Shown piece after piece: positions 36,241 through 47,264 of a stretch of DNA of 64,000 bases. Source of the stretch: Ecdyonurus torrentis (lineage: Eukaryota > Arthropoda > Insecta > Ephemeroptera > Heptageniidae). The notes beneath the pieces are model-generated. The model was not told the DNA's origin. It searched no databases and saw nothing but the letters and a program-made list of their open reading frames with translations. The stretch is taken from NCBI GenBank assembly GCA_949318235.1, contig OX439137.1, positions 13,963,291 through 14,027,290 on the forward strand. The letters are read 5' to 3'. The first letter of the stretch is position 1. Every line of letters begins with the position of its first letter. Both the position numbers and the translations under genes were made by a program.

Positions 36241-37232
36241 TGTCCTGACTCTTGCAGGTGGGTTGTGTTAGTTGTTTGACAAGCTGCGCGGCTAAGGTTC
36301 AACGTCTATAATGTGTTAAATACTCAGGACGAAGATAGTGGGACTGACTCGGTAACTGTCCAAAGCAAAAAGAGGGTGAACCAGGTTCTTGTGTACAGAT
36401 ACATTAGGTATTTCACATTGACTTCAATTATAAATCCATGGTAGTTTTCAGTAGATTTACGTGCTACCAACTTATGGACCAGGCTATAATAGCAACTTAG
36501 GCTTCTTGGTCACGAAGAATGGATTTTGGAATAGCTCCGACCCTTAACAATGGTATGATGTAACAGTTATATTGGATTCACCGCTGACCCCGGTACATTG
36601 GCTGCTATCCTTCCTCACAGAATTCTGCACAAAAATCTTTTTAATATAGGGTGTGTGTGGATCAAATCATATATTTATAATGCGCTTGGATGCCGCTGGA
36701 ATAATGCAGTAGAGATTGCTATTGGCATAAAACAAACGTTGTTTTGACTATTTTCTTTTGGGCAAATCAGAGAATTTGTTCTTATTATTCTTCTTAACTA
36801 CTTGAGATAGGGTGTGTAAATGCTGCAAATGCTAACTAACTAAATCGTATTTAATCATCTTCACTTGGGTGCAATATTTTTAATGTTATTTAATTTTATT
36901 ACATGCAATATCCTGTATATTTAAGTAAGACCATCCATGTAATTAGGTCATAATATTTATGATTTAATTAGTGACATTTTGAAAATGTTGCTTTTTTTTT
37001 ATTAATATTATTTTATTAATTTCTTTATCAAAGATGCATTGAGCATTATTATAATATTAATTTTCTGTGGCATTTTTTTTTTTTTTTTAATTATTAATAT
37101 TTCTGCACAAGAAAAGTTAGCAGATACATCTTTCAATAATATAAAGCTATTTTGAATCAAAAGTATTATTTTCTCTATTTACATATTTAAATATTGTAAT
37201 TGTGTGTGTTTTATATTGATATAGTACTAAGG

Positions 37233-37342
37233 ATGTTTGTAAACCCTGTTTTTTGTGCTCCAAACCACAAAAAATGACGATCACTTAATGCTTTTTATGA
37301 AGTGCGCATTTTTTGAAGTAAGGGAACAGGGTTTACAAACAT
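37233..37342. mobile_element. Short MITE ATGTTTGTAAACCCTG, copy 2
   Basis: 110-bp copy within the second duplicated block. It differs from copy 1 by small deletions in the loop. Confidence 0.8.
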
Positions 37343-38179
37343 AATTACCGTCTAAGTCATGTCAAATTTGTAAATAAAGGTTGGAAACTCAACATATTTA
37401 TTTTTTCCTTATACTGTACTTTGTATAAAAATATAATCATGTGGGAAACATATAACATGTTGCATGATAAATATCGGTCTATTGAATATATAAAAATAAA
37501 TTTAGGAAGAAAATATAGGAGAGAAATAAGGGCACATTGAATTGAAAACTAATAAAATGTAAAGATTTTGTAATTTACATTGTAAATTGGGACTTTTGGG
37601 ATCAATTGTTCTTATTAAAAGTATACATAGTTATTTTCCTATTTAGGAATAATATAGGCCTATAGGCATAGGCTAAGTAAAAAATATGCATTTTTATTGA
37701 CTTGTATTTCTAATTCAGATGACCCACAGGATAAGGCTGTTTCATAAATATTTTTGAATTAGAAAATGGAAAAGAATGTTATTATTCTGAGGTGGTTGAA
37801 AGATGCTTGAGAAAGAACAAACATAATAGTACAGGCGTACTAGGTGTAAATGGAAAAGTATGAAGTGAATCGTGAGTCTTTGTAAGTGAAGCAAGAAATG
37901 TATGCCCGATGTATGTGGACAACAGTCAATTGTCAGTCAGTTGGCTTGAAAGGGATGTATCATGATATGCATGTACAAAATAAAAATTTGAATCATAATG
38001 TTAAATTATTTCTTTATTGATATTTTGTGCAATTCACACCTTTATACAAACAATAATAATAAAAAAAAAAAAAAAAATGAACATAAGAAAATAAGTTTAC
38101 AGCTTTATAGCCCCTACAAAAGACAATAATTCACACGAATCTAATTACAAGAAGGGAAGGGAAGGGGGAAGCTAAAGAC

Positions 38180-39338
38180 TTAAACATCAGCCTTAAGTTG
38201 ATTGTCTGTGAGAACAATTTTTTCACCTGGTTTAAAAGCTGGCATCCCCAGGTAAGGACATGATGCGCATCTGAATGCATCTCCTAAGTAACACTGCAAC
38301 AAAAGATAATTAAAATAATTAGCAAATTTTAGAATAAGTACAAAATCAAAACTATAATAGAAAATAGTAGAAGAGAGATTAGAACACATTGAATAGAAAA
38401 ATAATAAAATACAAAGATTTTCTATTTTTATCAATTCTCTATCGGATAAATTAGAATATTCACATTTTATTAATTTTCAATTTAATGTGCTCTAATCTTT
38501 TTTCTTCTATTGTCCATTATAAGTTTTATTTTTATTTTTTAACGTTGTAGTAATTCCATCAAATATAAAATATCAACAGTGTATTTTCATTTTTTTTCCT
38601 GTAAATTAAAAGTAATTTTAGTATTGGTAAGAAAGGTGTATGTTACAGTAATAGAACCATGCAATGAAATGTCCTTAATTGTTGCAACAAGTAAAAACAA
38701 TTTTTCCATAAAAAAATGCATTAAAAATATTCAACTTCATTCTTTCATTGCAAGTGGTCCATTAAAAGTTAGTTTAAACTATTTGGACTTCTAATAATTT
38801 GAAAAACAACAGCAATAATAAATTTAGTTTGCAAGTTAGAAAACCTTTAGGTACAGTATTATAATATGAGGAGAACATGTCTTGTTTATTGTTCAAATGA
38901 TAAAAATAAATCAAGGTTATTAAAAATATCAGCACAACTTAAAATACTAAAGAACATTACATATAAGTCAAAGCAATACTTACACTGCCACAAGAGGATG
39001 CCTTAGGCTGATCTGATGATTGCTTTTCTCCTGCAAGTTCCTCGGCAAGTCCACATGAGCAGTCTTTGCATGCTTTCCTCTTTCCCGTGGTGCCACACAC
39101 TAAAATGTTACAGTAAGTAAGATAATCAGCAAGCAGTAATATTAAATTTAATAGCCTTCAATTTCAAATATGAAAAGTTCTGATTTTTTTTCTATAGAAG
39201 AGAATAAAGAAGTGGAGGTCCCCCCCCCCTCCTGCCCTAATAATTTATTATTTTATACTTGAAAAATAATTAAAATGCTTTCATGTTATTAATAATAAAG
39301 ATTTGATAATTGCCTTTGTGTAACTATATACTAGTACC

Positions 39339-39390
<52 letters not shown>

Positions 39391-39545
39391 GGGTGCTCCG
39401 CTATAATGTCCTAAGTCCACTTGACCTTGAAAAATAAAAAATCGTCGGATCAACCCCAAATTTTGGATTTATCCATTTCAGGTCATTTGCAGCAAAAAAT
39501 ATTTTTCAAGGTCAAATGGACTTAGGACATTATAGCGGAGCACCC

Positions 39546-39640
<95 letters not shown>

Positions 39641-40627
39641 ATATAGGGGGAACTGGGGCAATACGGAACACTTAAAAAATCTACTTTTTTAAATTTAAAT
39701 TACTTTGAATGGTAGTAGGAAGTTCAAATTTTTACCAGTTGATGACATAAGCAGCTTGTGTTGAACTGTGCAAATTGTAAACATGGTTCTTTAATCATTT
39801 TGGTAAAAACCAAGAAAGAAAATTTGGAGCCAAAAAAGCAAGTTTTAATATTTTCACAATTTTACTAATAAAATAAAAAATATTCATTCCCCAATCAAAA
39901 TTTTTTTGCAGGAACATGACTTCATATATCACTTATATTACTACATAAAATTTGTTTCATTAGTTTATCTACAATTCTTGATATCCATGTTTAACAAGTA
40001 CAGCGTACCATGGGGCAATACGGGACACTTTAATGGGGCAATATGGAACACCTTCATTGTGCTAATTGGGATCACTTTTGTTCAATTTTAGTAGCAGTAA
40101 GTCAAAACTCACTTATTTGAAGACTGATTCAGCTTAGTATAATTACCAAATCAATCAATGTATTAATGATTTCATAGCTGCCAAGTTAGCACTCAAATCA
40201 ACAGTTAAATATCACATCGGATAAGTCTCAGATTTTTCTGTTGAAGGCGAAATTTTGTAATTTTTTTCCAGGGACAGTTTGCATATTTCAGGCTTAAAAT
40301 TGTGATATATTAGGAGATGATAAGTGTCTCCTTTCAAATAAAATAAAACAGACATCCTAAATATGCACATTGTGCTTTTTTTTGGGCTGACCCATATTGC
40401 CCCAAAACCGTTCCATATTGGCCCGGGTTTTTGCGCAAAGCGAGTAAAAAGGTCTTTTTGTATTTGTAAAAATTTTAATACTGATACTTGGAGTAGAGTA
40501 TTCAAACTTCTAGGGTTTGTGTAAGAATAGATGAACTAAATTACCACGTTTTAAATTACATCATTTACCAAAAATTAAAAAATAGAAAAAATAAAATGTG
40601 AAAAGTGTTCCGTATTGCCCCAGTTCC

Positions 40628-40715
<88 letters not shown>

Positions 40716-40727
40716 TATATATAGGCC

Positions 40728-40759
<32 letters not shown>

Positions 40760-41490
40760 TGAACAATTCATAAAAACTAACCCTTCAATGATGCAGGATC
40801 AGGTTTCTTGAAATCTTCTTCATCCAACAAAGTGTCAGGATCCATCAAATCCTCCTCCACATTATCATCTAATTTCCATACTGCAGCCACTCCATTGGTC
40901 TCGGCTTTTGCTTTTCCAAAGTTAAGCTGAACTGAAGAACCAAGCTGGAAACATCAAATGAAGTTAGCTATGGTTGGCATAAAAGCCGGCTTTTATGATA
41001 AAGTCCATGCCGGTGGCATTTACTGGTAATTACCGGCACTTACTGGCATTTACTGGCTTTTAGTGGCATATACCAATATTAAGTCAAAATAACTTTAACC
41101 CCCGTAAGCTGCGACGCTAACTAACTAGTTAAACCGTAGTTAAGTTGTTATTTTGATTGTTGCAACAATTAAAAAAAGATAACTAAGGTTTAACTAGAGG
41201 TTGCAGCTTACAGGCCTGAGAAAATTATTTTTTTGGTGCAAGGGGAGTTTGGGGGGCGAGTTATATGGGTAGTGTTTGGGAATTGTTGTGGAAAAGAGAG
41301 GAGGAGGCTTCCATCACAGGGCAAGTAATAAGTAAAAAAGATGAATGATATAAACATATGAAAAGTTCTTCTTATGCTTACTGTGTAAAGGCAAGGGGAG
41401 GGGCTAATTTTAAGTGATGAATTTTTATAGGTTTGTAACAATTAAATCATTGCCCCATAATATATAAAATAAGTCATTTCATTAATTCAT

Positions 41491-41563
<73 letters not shown>

Positions 41564-44122
41564 GGCCCTATATAAATAAAAATAAAAAAAGTCTTCAAAA
41601 TAATTTAGAATATAATGCCTCGCACCCTCGTTTCCCTAAAATGAAAGAAATACAGAAAAAAAAATACCCCATTTATTAATTACAATTTAATATTTAGTAG
41701 GCCTATGACTTAAAATAATTAAACTTGTTAATGCAATAACGATTTTATTTCTTTCGGTAGGCAGCTTCACAATAATCAGGGCAAGTCAAGTGCCATTCAT
41801 TGTTATAGTTTAATGTTAAGTTTGGTCTGGCTTACCATGTGAAATTGAAGCTTTTAAAATTTCAATTGCTTGCTTCAGAAACTTTAACACACATTAAGTC
41901 ACACTTCACCATGAAGTAAAAAGCACTACTCAAAAAATATTTAGACCTGGAAAAAGCCCCAGTCAAAGGAGCAAGGTGAAAAATGTGTTCAAAAATGACT
42001 TCAGTTGAGTTTCACCAGAAAATCACTGAAAGAGCTGACTTTAAAATTCTCAAACCTGATTTTTTTATTATTATTATTATTATTTTTTTAATCATCAAAA
42101 AGACATTACTATATTTGAAAGGTCGAGAATGAAGAACTGTAAGTTTTGGTGAAACCCAGACCTTAATTTGGTGTCAACTTTGTGCACATTATTTACCTCG
42201 TTCTCATTCACATCCTAAAGACTTTTGAGCTGTGCTTTTTAATATACGTTGATGTACGGTTTAAAGTTTTCAAGATTCTGAAGCTGAAATATTTAAAAAC
42301 TTCAATTTAGCATGGTAAGCCTTATACCAAGCCAGGAATAACATAATTGACCCTTGCCAGTGGAAAACCTAATGACCCTAATTATGTCCTGACATGTCCT
42401 GAATAATTTTTTTTATGGATTTATTTGATTGATAACAATAACAGTAATTAAAATGTGTTTAATTCATGATTTATCTAATATTGCAACTTCTATTAAACTT
42501 AAACTCTTAAAATAAACATTGCTATTGCATACATTTCATTTGTTGCATTGTAAAAACCATTATTTTAAATTTTTTTCATTTGGTGGTAATTACCGGCATT
42601 TATGAGGTAAAGTCTGTGCCGGCAATTACCGGTAATTACCATGGTAATTACCGGCTCATTGAAACCACTTGCCAACCCTGATTTTCACACAAAAGACAGA
42701 GGGAGAGAAGAAAGGTGCCGTAAAGAGCTAAGTACCATGCAAAATGAAAATACAATACTACCATTTAAAACATTTGTCAAAGACTACCTTACAGTAAGCA
42801 TAGTCTTTGTATTGCCCATTTTATCCATTTTGTTACTACAAATAAGGAAATGATAGAAGAAATTCCCATTGAGAGAGCATCCGATAGTAGCTAGCACAGA
42901 TACTAAAGAACCAACACATACTCTGTTTCTCTTGGAGTCTTGTGCTGAAAGCTCCAATAAGTTCTTTATTATCTGTGCTAGCAAGATTTTTCACTGAACT
43001 ATGGTAGTTACTCACCCAGAAGTTAGTTACCCAGAAGTTTGTTTGAATATAACAGACCTACAGTAGCTGAGCAATGAACCCTGAAGAAGTGTGCAAAGCT
43101 TACACTTTATGAACTTAAGGCCCGCGCAGCCGTCTTATTTTATTTAGTACTAAATTAATTTAATATTAAATAAATTAAGACGGCTGTGCAGGCTTTTAAT
43201 CGGGCACTCTTAATGTTAAAAAAAAAATCAAATAAGAGGCTGCCACTACCATATAAGGTTATTATACTTATGCACTAGTTCTCAGCAGATTGGGATCTGA
43301 CAATAACTGTAGCCTGCTGATAACTACTACAATTACCATACAGAGTATCTCTGTACTACATAGGCTGATCATGATCATACTGAAGTGTCAATCAGTTTAA
43401 TTGTGTGAACATGAACCTCTCAACCAAATACAGACTAAAATACAAAAATAGAAAAAATCTCAGGTGATAGATAACTCCACCTTTGATTGCCTTGGATTTT
43501 GTTTTCTTCGATGTTGTGAGCAAACAAAATGTCTATCTCGATTTTTGTCACAAGAAGCAAAATTAAGATACTAAATACAAGATAGGGACACCAACTGGTT
43601 TCATATTAATTTTAGCGGAATTGTAATTGGTAAATTTTGATCAAGTGACCTTCAACTTGAGCGCTGATTGGCTTAGACACTAAATTTGAATTTCGCAGCG
43701 GCCCAAATTGGTCGAGCGTGTCCTTATCTTATATGTAGGGTGCATGCCGATACTCACTGGCAGCACTGGCAGAGTTGTGGCAGTTGAGGTACAAATTTCA
43801 GCAATTTCAACTTTTTTGATATGGGAGTAACAGTACGAAAATCAGCTGCAGATCAGCTGTACAATTTTGCTGCGGCTGCCTCACCTTTTCACCGCCACCG
43901 TTTCCAGCAATTTTTTCACCAGAAGTGGCAGTCAGCTGTTGCTCTTTTGGCAAATGCTGATTGCGCTGGCAGTGCCATGGTGTTATGGTCTGATTTCACA
44001 TCACTGGCAGCAAGTATCGGTATGCACACATAGTATCTTGGCAAAATGTGCAAGTCGAGCGCCATCTACATTACATTCAGAAACATATTTTGCTTCTTGT
44101 GACAAAACAAAAATAATAATAA

Positions 44123-44179
<57 letters not shown>

Positions 44180-45552
44180 ACTGATAAAAGTGATAAAGGA
44201 ACAACTGTGAGTGAATTCGCTTATATATAGTTGGCCTCAAAACAGTTGTTCCTGTATTAGTCAATAGACATTTTGTTAGTTACAACATTGAATGGTGCAT
44301 CTAAAACTCAGTTTGTTACATCGCACATTCTGCACACATTTTATCAATTATAAAGCAAGATTAAAACTGGTTACCATCAGGTGGTGTGAATTTGGCCAAA
44401 TTTTCAAAAATTATCTACTCCCTATATAACTAAATCTCATAGAAACGTGATATAGTAAAGTTTGATATTTGCACTATATTTTAGGGGTTTTCTCACGTTT
44501 CTATGAGCTTTAGTTAGGGAGTAAATAACTTTAATTAAAAGTTGGCCAAAGTCTTTGTTTACTGAAACAAAGAAAAGTGGTGTTACAATACATTTTTTTC
44601 TACTATTTCTGCAGTAACCATAAACAAAAAAACAACGCATGCAAGAAAAGCTTCAATGGAAAATATCTAACTTCAAAACTTGGTTTCTGGCATGAAATCT
44701 CAATAAGAGATGACTCCTTGCTGTCTCCCATTCCACTAGCATCTGCAACATTCTTGACCACGGGGCTTGAAAATCCACATAAGCTGAGGCTCATGCTGAG
44801 TTCCTTGCCATCTGTCATCTCACGCAGCACCAGAGAACCTCCTGCTTTGAGAAGACGTAATATTTCTCCGAGTAGAGCCACATCATGGGTCACAGAGTGA
44901 GGAGGTAATATGCCAGAGAGAATCACATCAAAGCTAGCTCCAACATGTTGAGCTGTAATTTGGCAATAAAATGTATTTAAATACTGTATAACGGAATATG
45001 ATATATATATCTATGTTTATACCCGTCAAACTATACACTTTACAAATTTCACTCAAAATGAACGATCTGCGTTTGGCGCTTCTACGCGTTTTAACATGCG
45101 AACTAGATGGGGGAACTTGGAATTTGTAAAGTGTAGAACGGTCATTTTTCACAAAATTTGTAAAGTGTAGTTCAATGATATGTATATATGTTATATCGTC
45201 GCTGTTCAGCTAGATTTCAGAGCTAGACATAGCATTATGTATGTGCAAAATATGTAGTCCATGTCCATACTGATCTCCACGTATTTGTATGTATAAGTAT
45301 AAACCACAATAAAGTTATAAAATATGTGATATCAATGATATCATACATTCCATTGTTTCATAATATTGCGTAGTACATAATTTTAACTTTTTTTAGATCA
45401 CCTTGGGTTAATCTATCGACGTTTTCCAGTGCGATGTTTCCAACTGGTTCCACTTTCGATTTTAATAGCTCTACTTGACTTTGAAGCTCAGAAGAATCTC
45501 CAGTTGATTTCCAAATAACAAGAACACTCTGACCTGCTTTCAGATAATCCAT
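38180..45552 (-). CDS. CIAPIN1: Anamorsin, cytosolic Fe-S cluster assembly factor, 5 exons, 274 aa
   Basis: Anamorsin receives electrons from NDOR1 and supplies them to early cytosolic Fe-S protein assembly; it also opposes apoptosis. Exons on the minus strand: 45552-45402, 44952-44672, 40944-40782, 39099-38984, 38293-38180; all junctions are GT-AG and phases close (825 nt). The N-terminal methyltransferase-like fold spans exons 1-2 ([18 protein letters not shown]). The linker has the [15 protein letters not shown] segment (exon 3). Exon 4 holds the [2Fe-2S] motif CX8CX2CXC (from CGTTGK to CSC), and the exon 4-5 junction creates the twin CX2C motif, CGSC then CASC, followed by [13 protein letters not shown] near the C-terminus. 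The start Met matches the family start and lies in a short first exon. It is somewhat shorter than the human protein (312 aa), in the linker. AATAAA occurs on the minus strand at 38018-38013. Confidence 0.96.
38372..38506. mobile_element. Hairpin MITE of the GTGCTCTAATCTC family in CIAPIN1 intron 4
   Basis: Arms GAGATTAGAACACATTGAAT and TTTAATGTGCTCTAATCT with inner AATAATAAAAT/ATTTTATTAATTT inversion. Solo ends of this family are at 32955, 37527 and 47660. Confidence 0.65.
39388..39548. mobile_element. Mariner-like 161-bp MITE, copy 1
   Basis: Ends CGAGGGTGCTCCGC and GCGGAGCACCCTCG, extended inverted homology (CCTAAGTCCACTTGACCTTG), TA on both sides, inserted in (TA)n. It differs from the copy at 48622-48782 by a single base (C or T in CAACCYCAAA). 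In CIAPIN1 intron 3. Confidence 0.85.
39646..40630. mobile_element. 985-bp TIR element with GGGGCAATACGG ends
   Basis: The ends GGGGGAACTGGGGCAATACG and CGTATTGCCCCAGTTCCCCC are inverted and TA-bounded within (TA)n. The end motif (GGGGCAATAYGG, with or without ACAC) recurs internally near 40013 and 40035 (plus) and near 40390 and 40408 (minus, degenerate). No transposase; probably a non-autonomous Tc1/mariner relative. In CIAPIN1 intron 3. Confidence 0.8.
40631..40760. repeat. (TA)n microsatellite beside the CIAPIN1 exon 3 donor
   Basis: Long TA run with an ACAGTATATATAGGCC interruption. On the CIAPIN1 sense strand it begins about 20 bases after the exon 3 5' splice site (exon end 40782). 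Confidence 0.9.
40969..42680. mobile_element. Possible hAT-like non-autonomous element
   Basis: Left TATGGTTGGCAT and right TTGCCAACCCTG give an imperfect hAT-style end (CAGGGTTGGCAA). Both subterminal regions repeat GGTAATTACCGG-type palindromes. No target-site duplication was found and the interior holds nothing recognisable apart from (TA)n at 41498-41558. Confidence 0.4.
42889..43012. repeat. Short hairpin related to the 781-1122 MITE
   Basis: GCTAGCACAGATACTAAAGAA is inverted as GTTCTTTATTATCTGTGCTAGC with TTGGAGTCTTGTGCTGAAAG in the loop. The flank CAAGATTTTTCACTGAACTATGG matches the 781-1122 family. Confidence 0.55.
43119..43193. repeat. 75-bp hairpin with GCAGCCGTCTTA arms
   Basis: GCGCAGCCGTCTTATTTTAT against ATAAATTAAGACGGCTGTGC, an AT-rich loop. 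Probably a small MITE. Confidence 0.6.
43512..44105. mobile_element. TCTATCTCG-family MITE, copy 2, with inner inverted repeat
   Basis: Left end GTTGTGAGCAAACAAAATG, TCTATCTCG and TTTTTGTCACAAGAAGCAAA; right end TTTTGCTTCTTGTGACAAAA inverted. Inside, GCATGCCGATACTCACTGGC and GCCAGTGATG-type blocks (43742-44030) form another inverted pair, so it may be composite. In CIAPIN1 intron 2. Confidence 0.6.
44126..44175. repeat. (GA)n microsatellite
   Basis: About 24 GA units in CIAPIN1 intron 2, adjacent to the right end of the 43512-44105 element. Confidence 0.9.
44411..44530. mobile_element. 120-bp hairpin MITE, TTATCTACTCCCTA ends
   Basis: Arms TTATCTACTCCCTATATAAC and TTAGTTAGGGAGTAAATAA, with inner CATAGAAACGTGA against TCACGTTTCTATGAG. 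In CIAPIN1 intron 2. Confidence 0.7.
45031..45172. repeat. Hairpin element with ACTTTACAAATTT ends plus an extra solo end
   Basis: CTATACACTTTACAAATTTC at 45031 is inverted at 45121-45136, and AAATTTGTAAAGTGTAG recurs at about 45155-45171. Related to the 35492 family by its end sequence. In CIAPIN1 intron 1. Confidence 0.6.
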
Positions 45553-46117
45553 TTTCAATATAGTAATTTGCAAAATGTGGCGTAAATGACACAAAACGTG
45601 AGATAAATATTTTCATCAGCTGGTAGCCAGTGCAACCAACTAACAAAAAATTTCTATACTCCGGAAAATTTAGTCTTTAAAATGTGATTTTAATTAAGTA
45701 TTTAAAATAATATAAAATTAACTAACAATAAGTATACTTATAATATTTATAAAATTAATAAACTATATATATACTCACAGAAAGTAAAAATTATGTTACA
45801 TTTCAAAAGTAAAAAAAAAATAAAAAAAAAAGGAGAAACTGATAATCAATTTGTAACGTCCCTATAATATACCAGGTACTCTCACTCCATAAGAATTATT
45901 AACAATTTTTTTTCATTGTTGAGAGGTCAAGTTTGCCATTTAACTGCATGTTATTTGAGTGAGGTTTTTAACGGTTTTGGTGAGAGTACCTTGGTATTTT
46001 CTAGGGATCTTATCAATTTGTCATGTTGGCAGCTGTGCAAGACAGCTGGTGTTAGTAAACAATCGTTGTGTTTGCGTTTTACTGCAATTTCGCAAATTTT
46101 TAGCAGTTTAAACCAAA
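45553..46117. promoter_or_regulatory. Putative bidirectional CIAPIN1/DNAJC17 promoter
   Basis: Only 565 bp separate the two divergent start codons, so both 5' UTRs and promoters should lie here. No TATA box is clear. The 45660-45900 part is very AT-rich. Inferred from gene arrangement only. Confidence 0.5.
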
Positions 46118-47233
46118 ATGTCTAAAGTTAGTGTGGAAGATCTTGATGTTTATGAAATATTAAAACTTCCAGATGACTGCACAACACAAGATGTAAGTAT
46201 AAAGTGCAAGTGCTATAGTTGGTAAGTTATTGAAAAGTTAATGTAAACACACGTTTAAAGCATTAACACATAATATGCATACAATGCACATAAGACAGTT
46301 TGTGTATTTCTATCTTGTTATATCTATTTACTAATACAAATCCACCATAAAATATCAAATTTAGTAGCTAATGTACTGTATACCAATTAAATATTCATCA
46401 TTCTTTCCTAACAGATTAAAAAAGCCTATCGTAAGACAGCTCTCGAGTGCCATCCAGATAAAAATCCTGATGATGCTAAAGCAGCAGAGAAATTCATTCA
46501 GCTTGGAGCTATTTTAAAGCTTTTGCTTGAACCTCACTCTAGGAAAGCCTATGATGCTCTTCGCAAGTAAGTATCTTCCCATTGACAAATCATAGCTAAA
46601 ACGTCCCATCCAATACGTTGTCAAAGTTTGGGACACACAGCACAATTTTATCTGAGTAGCAAATGGATCACCAAAGTCAGGATCAAAAAGTTAACAAATT
46701 AAAAAAAAAATCGCTTTCTGACTGGAACGCCACAAAAATCAGCTCTGTTTGTTGTTATACATAGTAGATTAGTACTAGCAATTTAATGCTATTTATTTTT
46801 TCTTTTATTTGTTGTTCAAGTCGGTAACTACCACTATATAATATCTACATAAAAATACCTACTGTACTCTATTAGTTTATGTGGATACATTTGATCTGAA
46901 AACGGATAAAATTCAAATAATGGATACATTTTTATTTTATTTTTTATACATATAATTTTTGAAATCCTTTTTTTTTTTTTTTTTTTCCTTCTTTTATTTC
47001 ATTTTATTTATTGTTTTAATTGATATGAATGAGAGAACTCCTAATACAATTAGTGGCAGTACAATTTAAAGTTGTTTGTATTTTTTTTAATTGCTTCAGA
47101 TTGTCGCATGTCAAAAACTAGACATTTATTTTTCTGCCTCGACTTAATTTTCCAGTTCATTTATAATTTTTATTTATTTAATTTAATTTTTTTATATTTT
47201 CTTATTATTTATTTTTTTTTATTATAATTATTA

Positions 47234-47264
<31 letters not shown>

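Larger units (their letters stand above)
34486..37360. repeat. Diverged direct duplication of a 0.5-kb block
   Basis: 34486-35040 and 36856-37360 share long blocks in the same order: CTTCACTTGGGTGCAATATT, GTCATAATATTTATGATTTA, TTTATCAAAGATGCAT, AAAAGTTAGCAGATAC and finally the same short MITE. Indels and substitutions separate them. Both copies contain the MITE at the same place, so the duplication came after that insertion. Intervening DNA shows no gene. Confidence 0.85.

Noticed and set aside
43821..44184. Overlapping plus-strand frames of 70 and 105 codons
   Set aside because: They lie within a MITE and run into a (GA)n repeat; no splice support and inside a CIAPIN1 intron.
45916..46125. 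Frame upstream of DNAJC17 containing its start region
   Set aside because: It is out of frame with the DNAJC17 ATG and lies in the 5' UTR and promoter; no family match.
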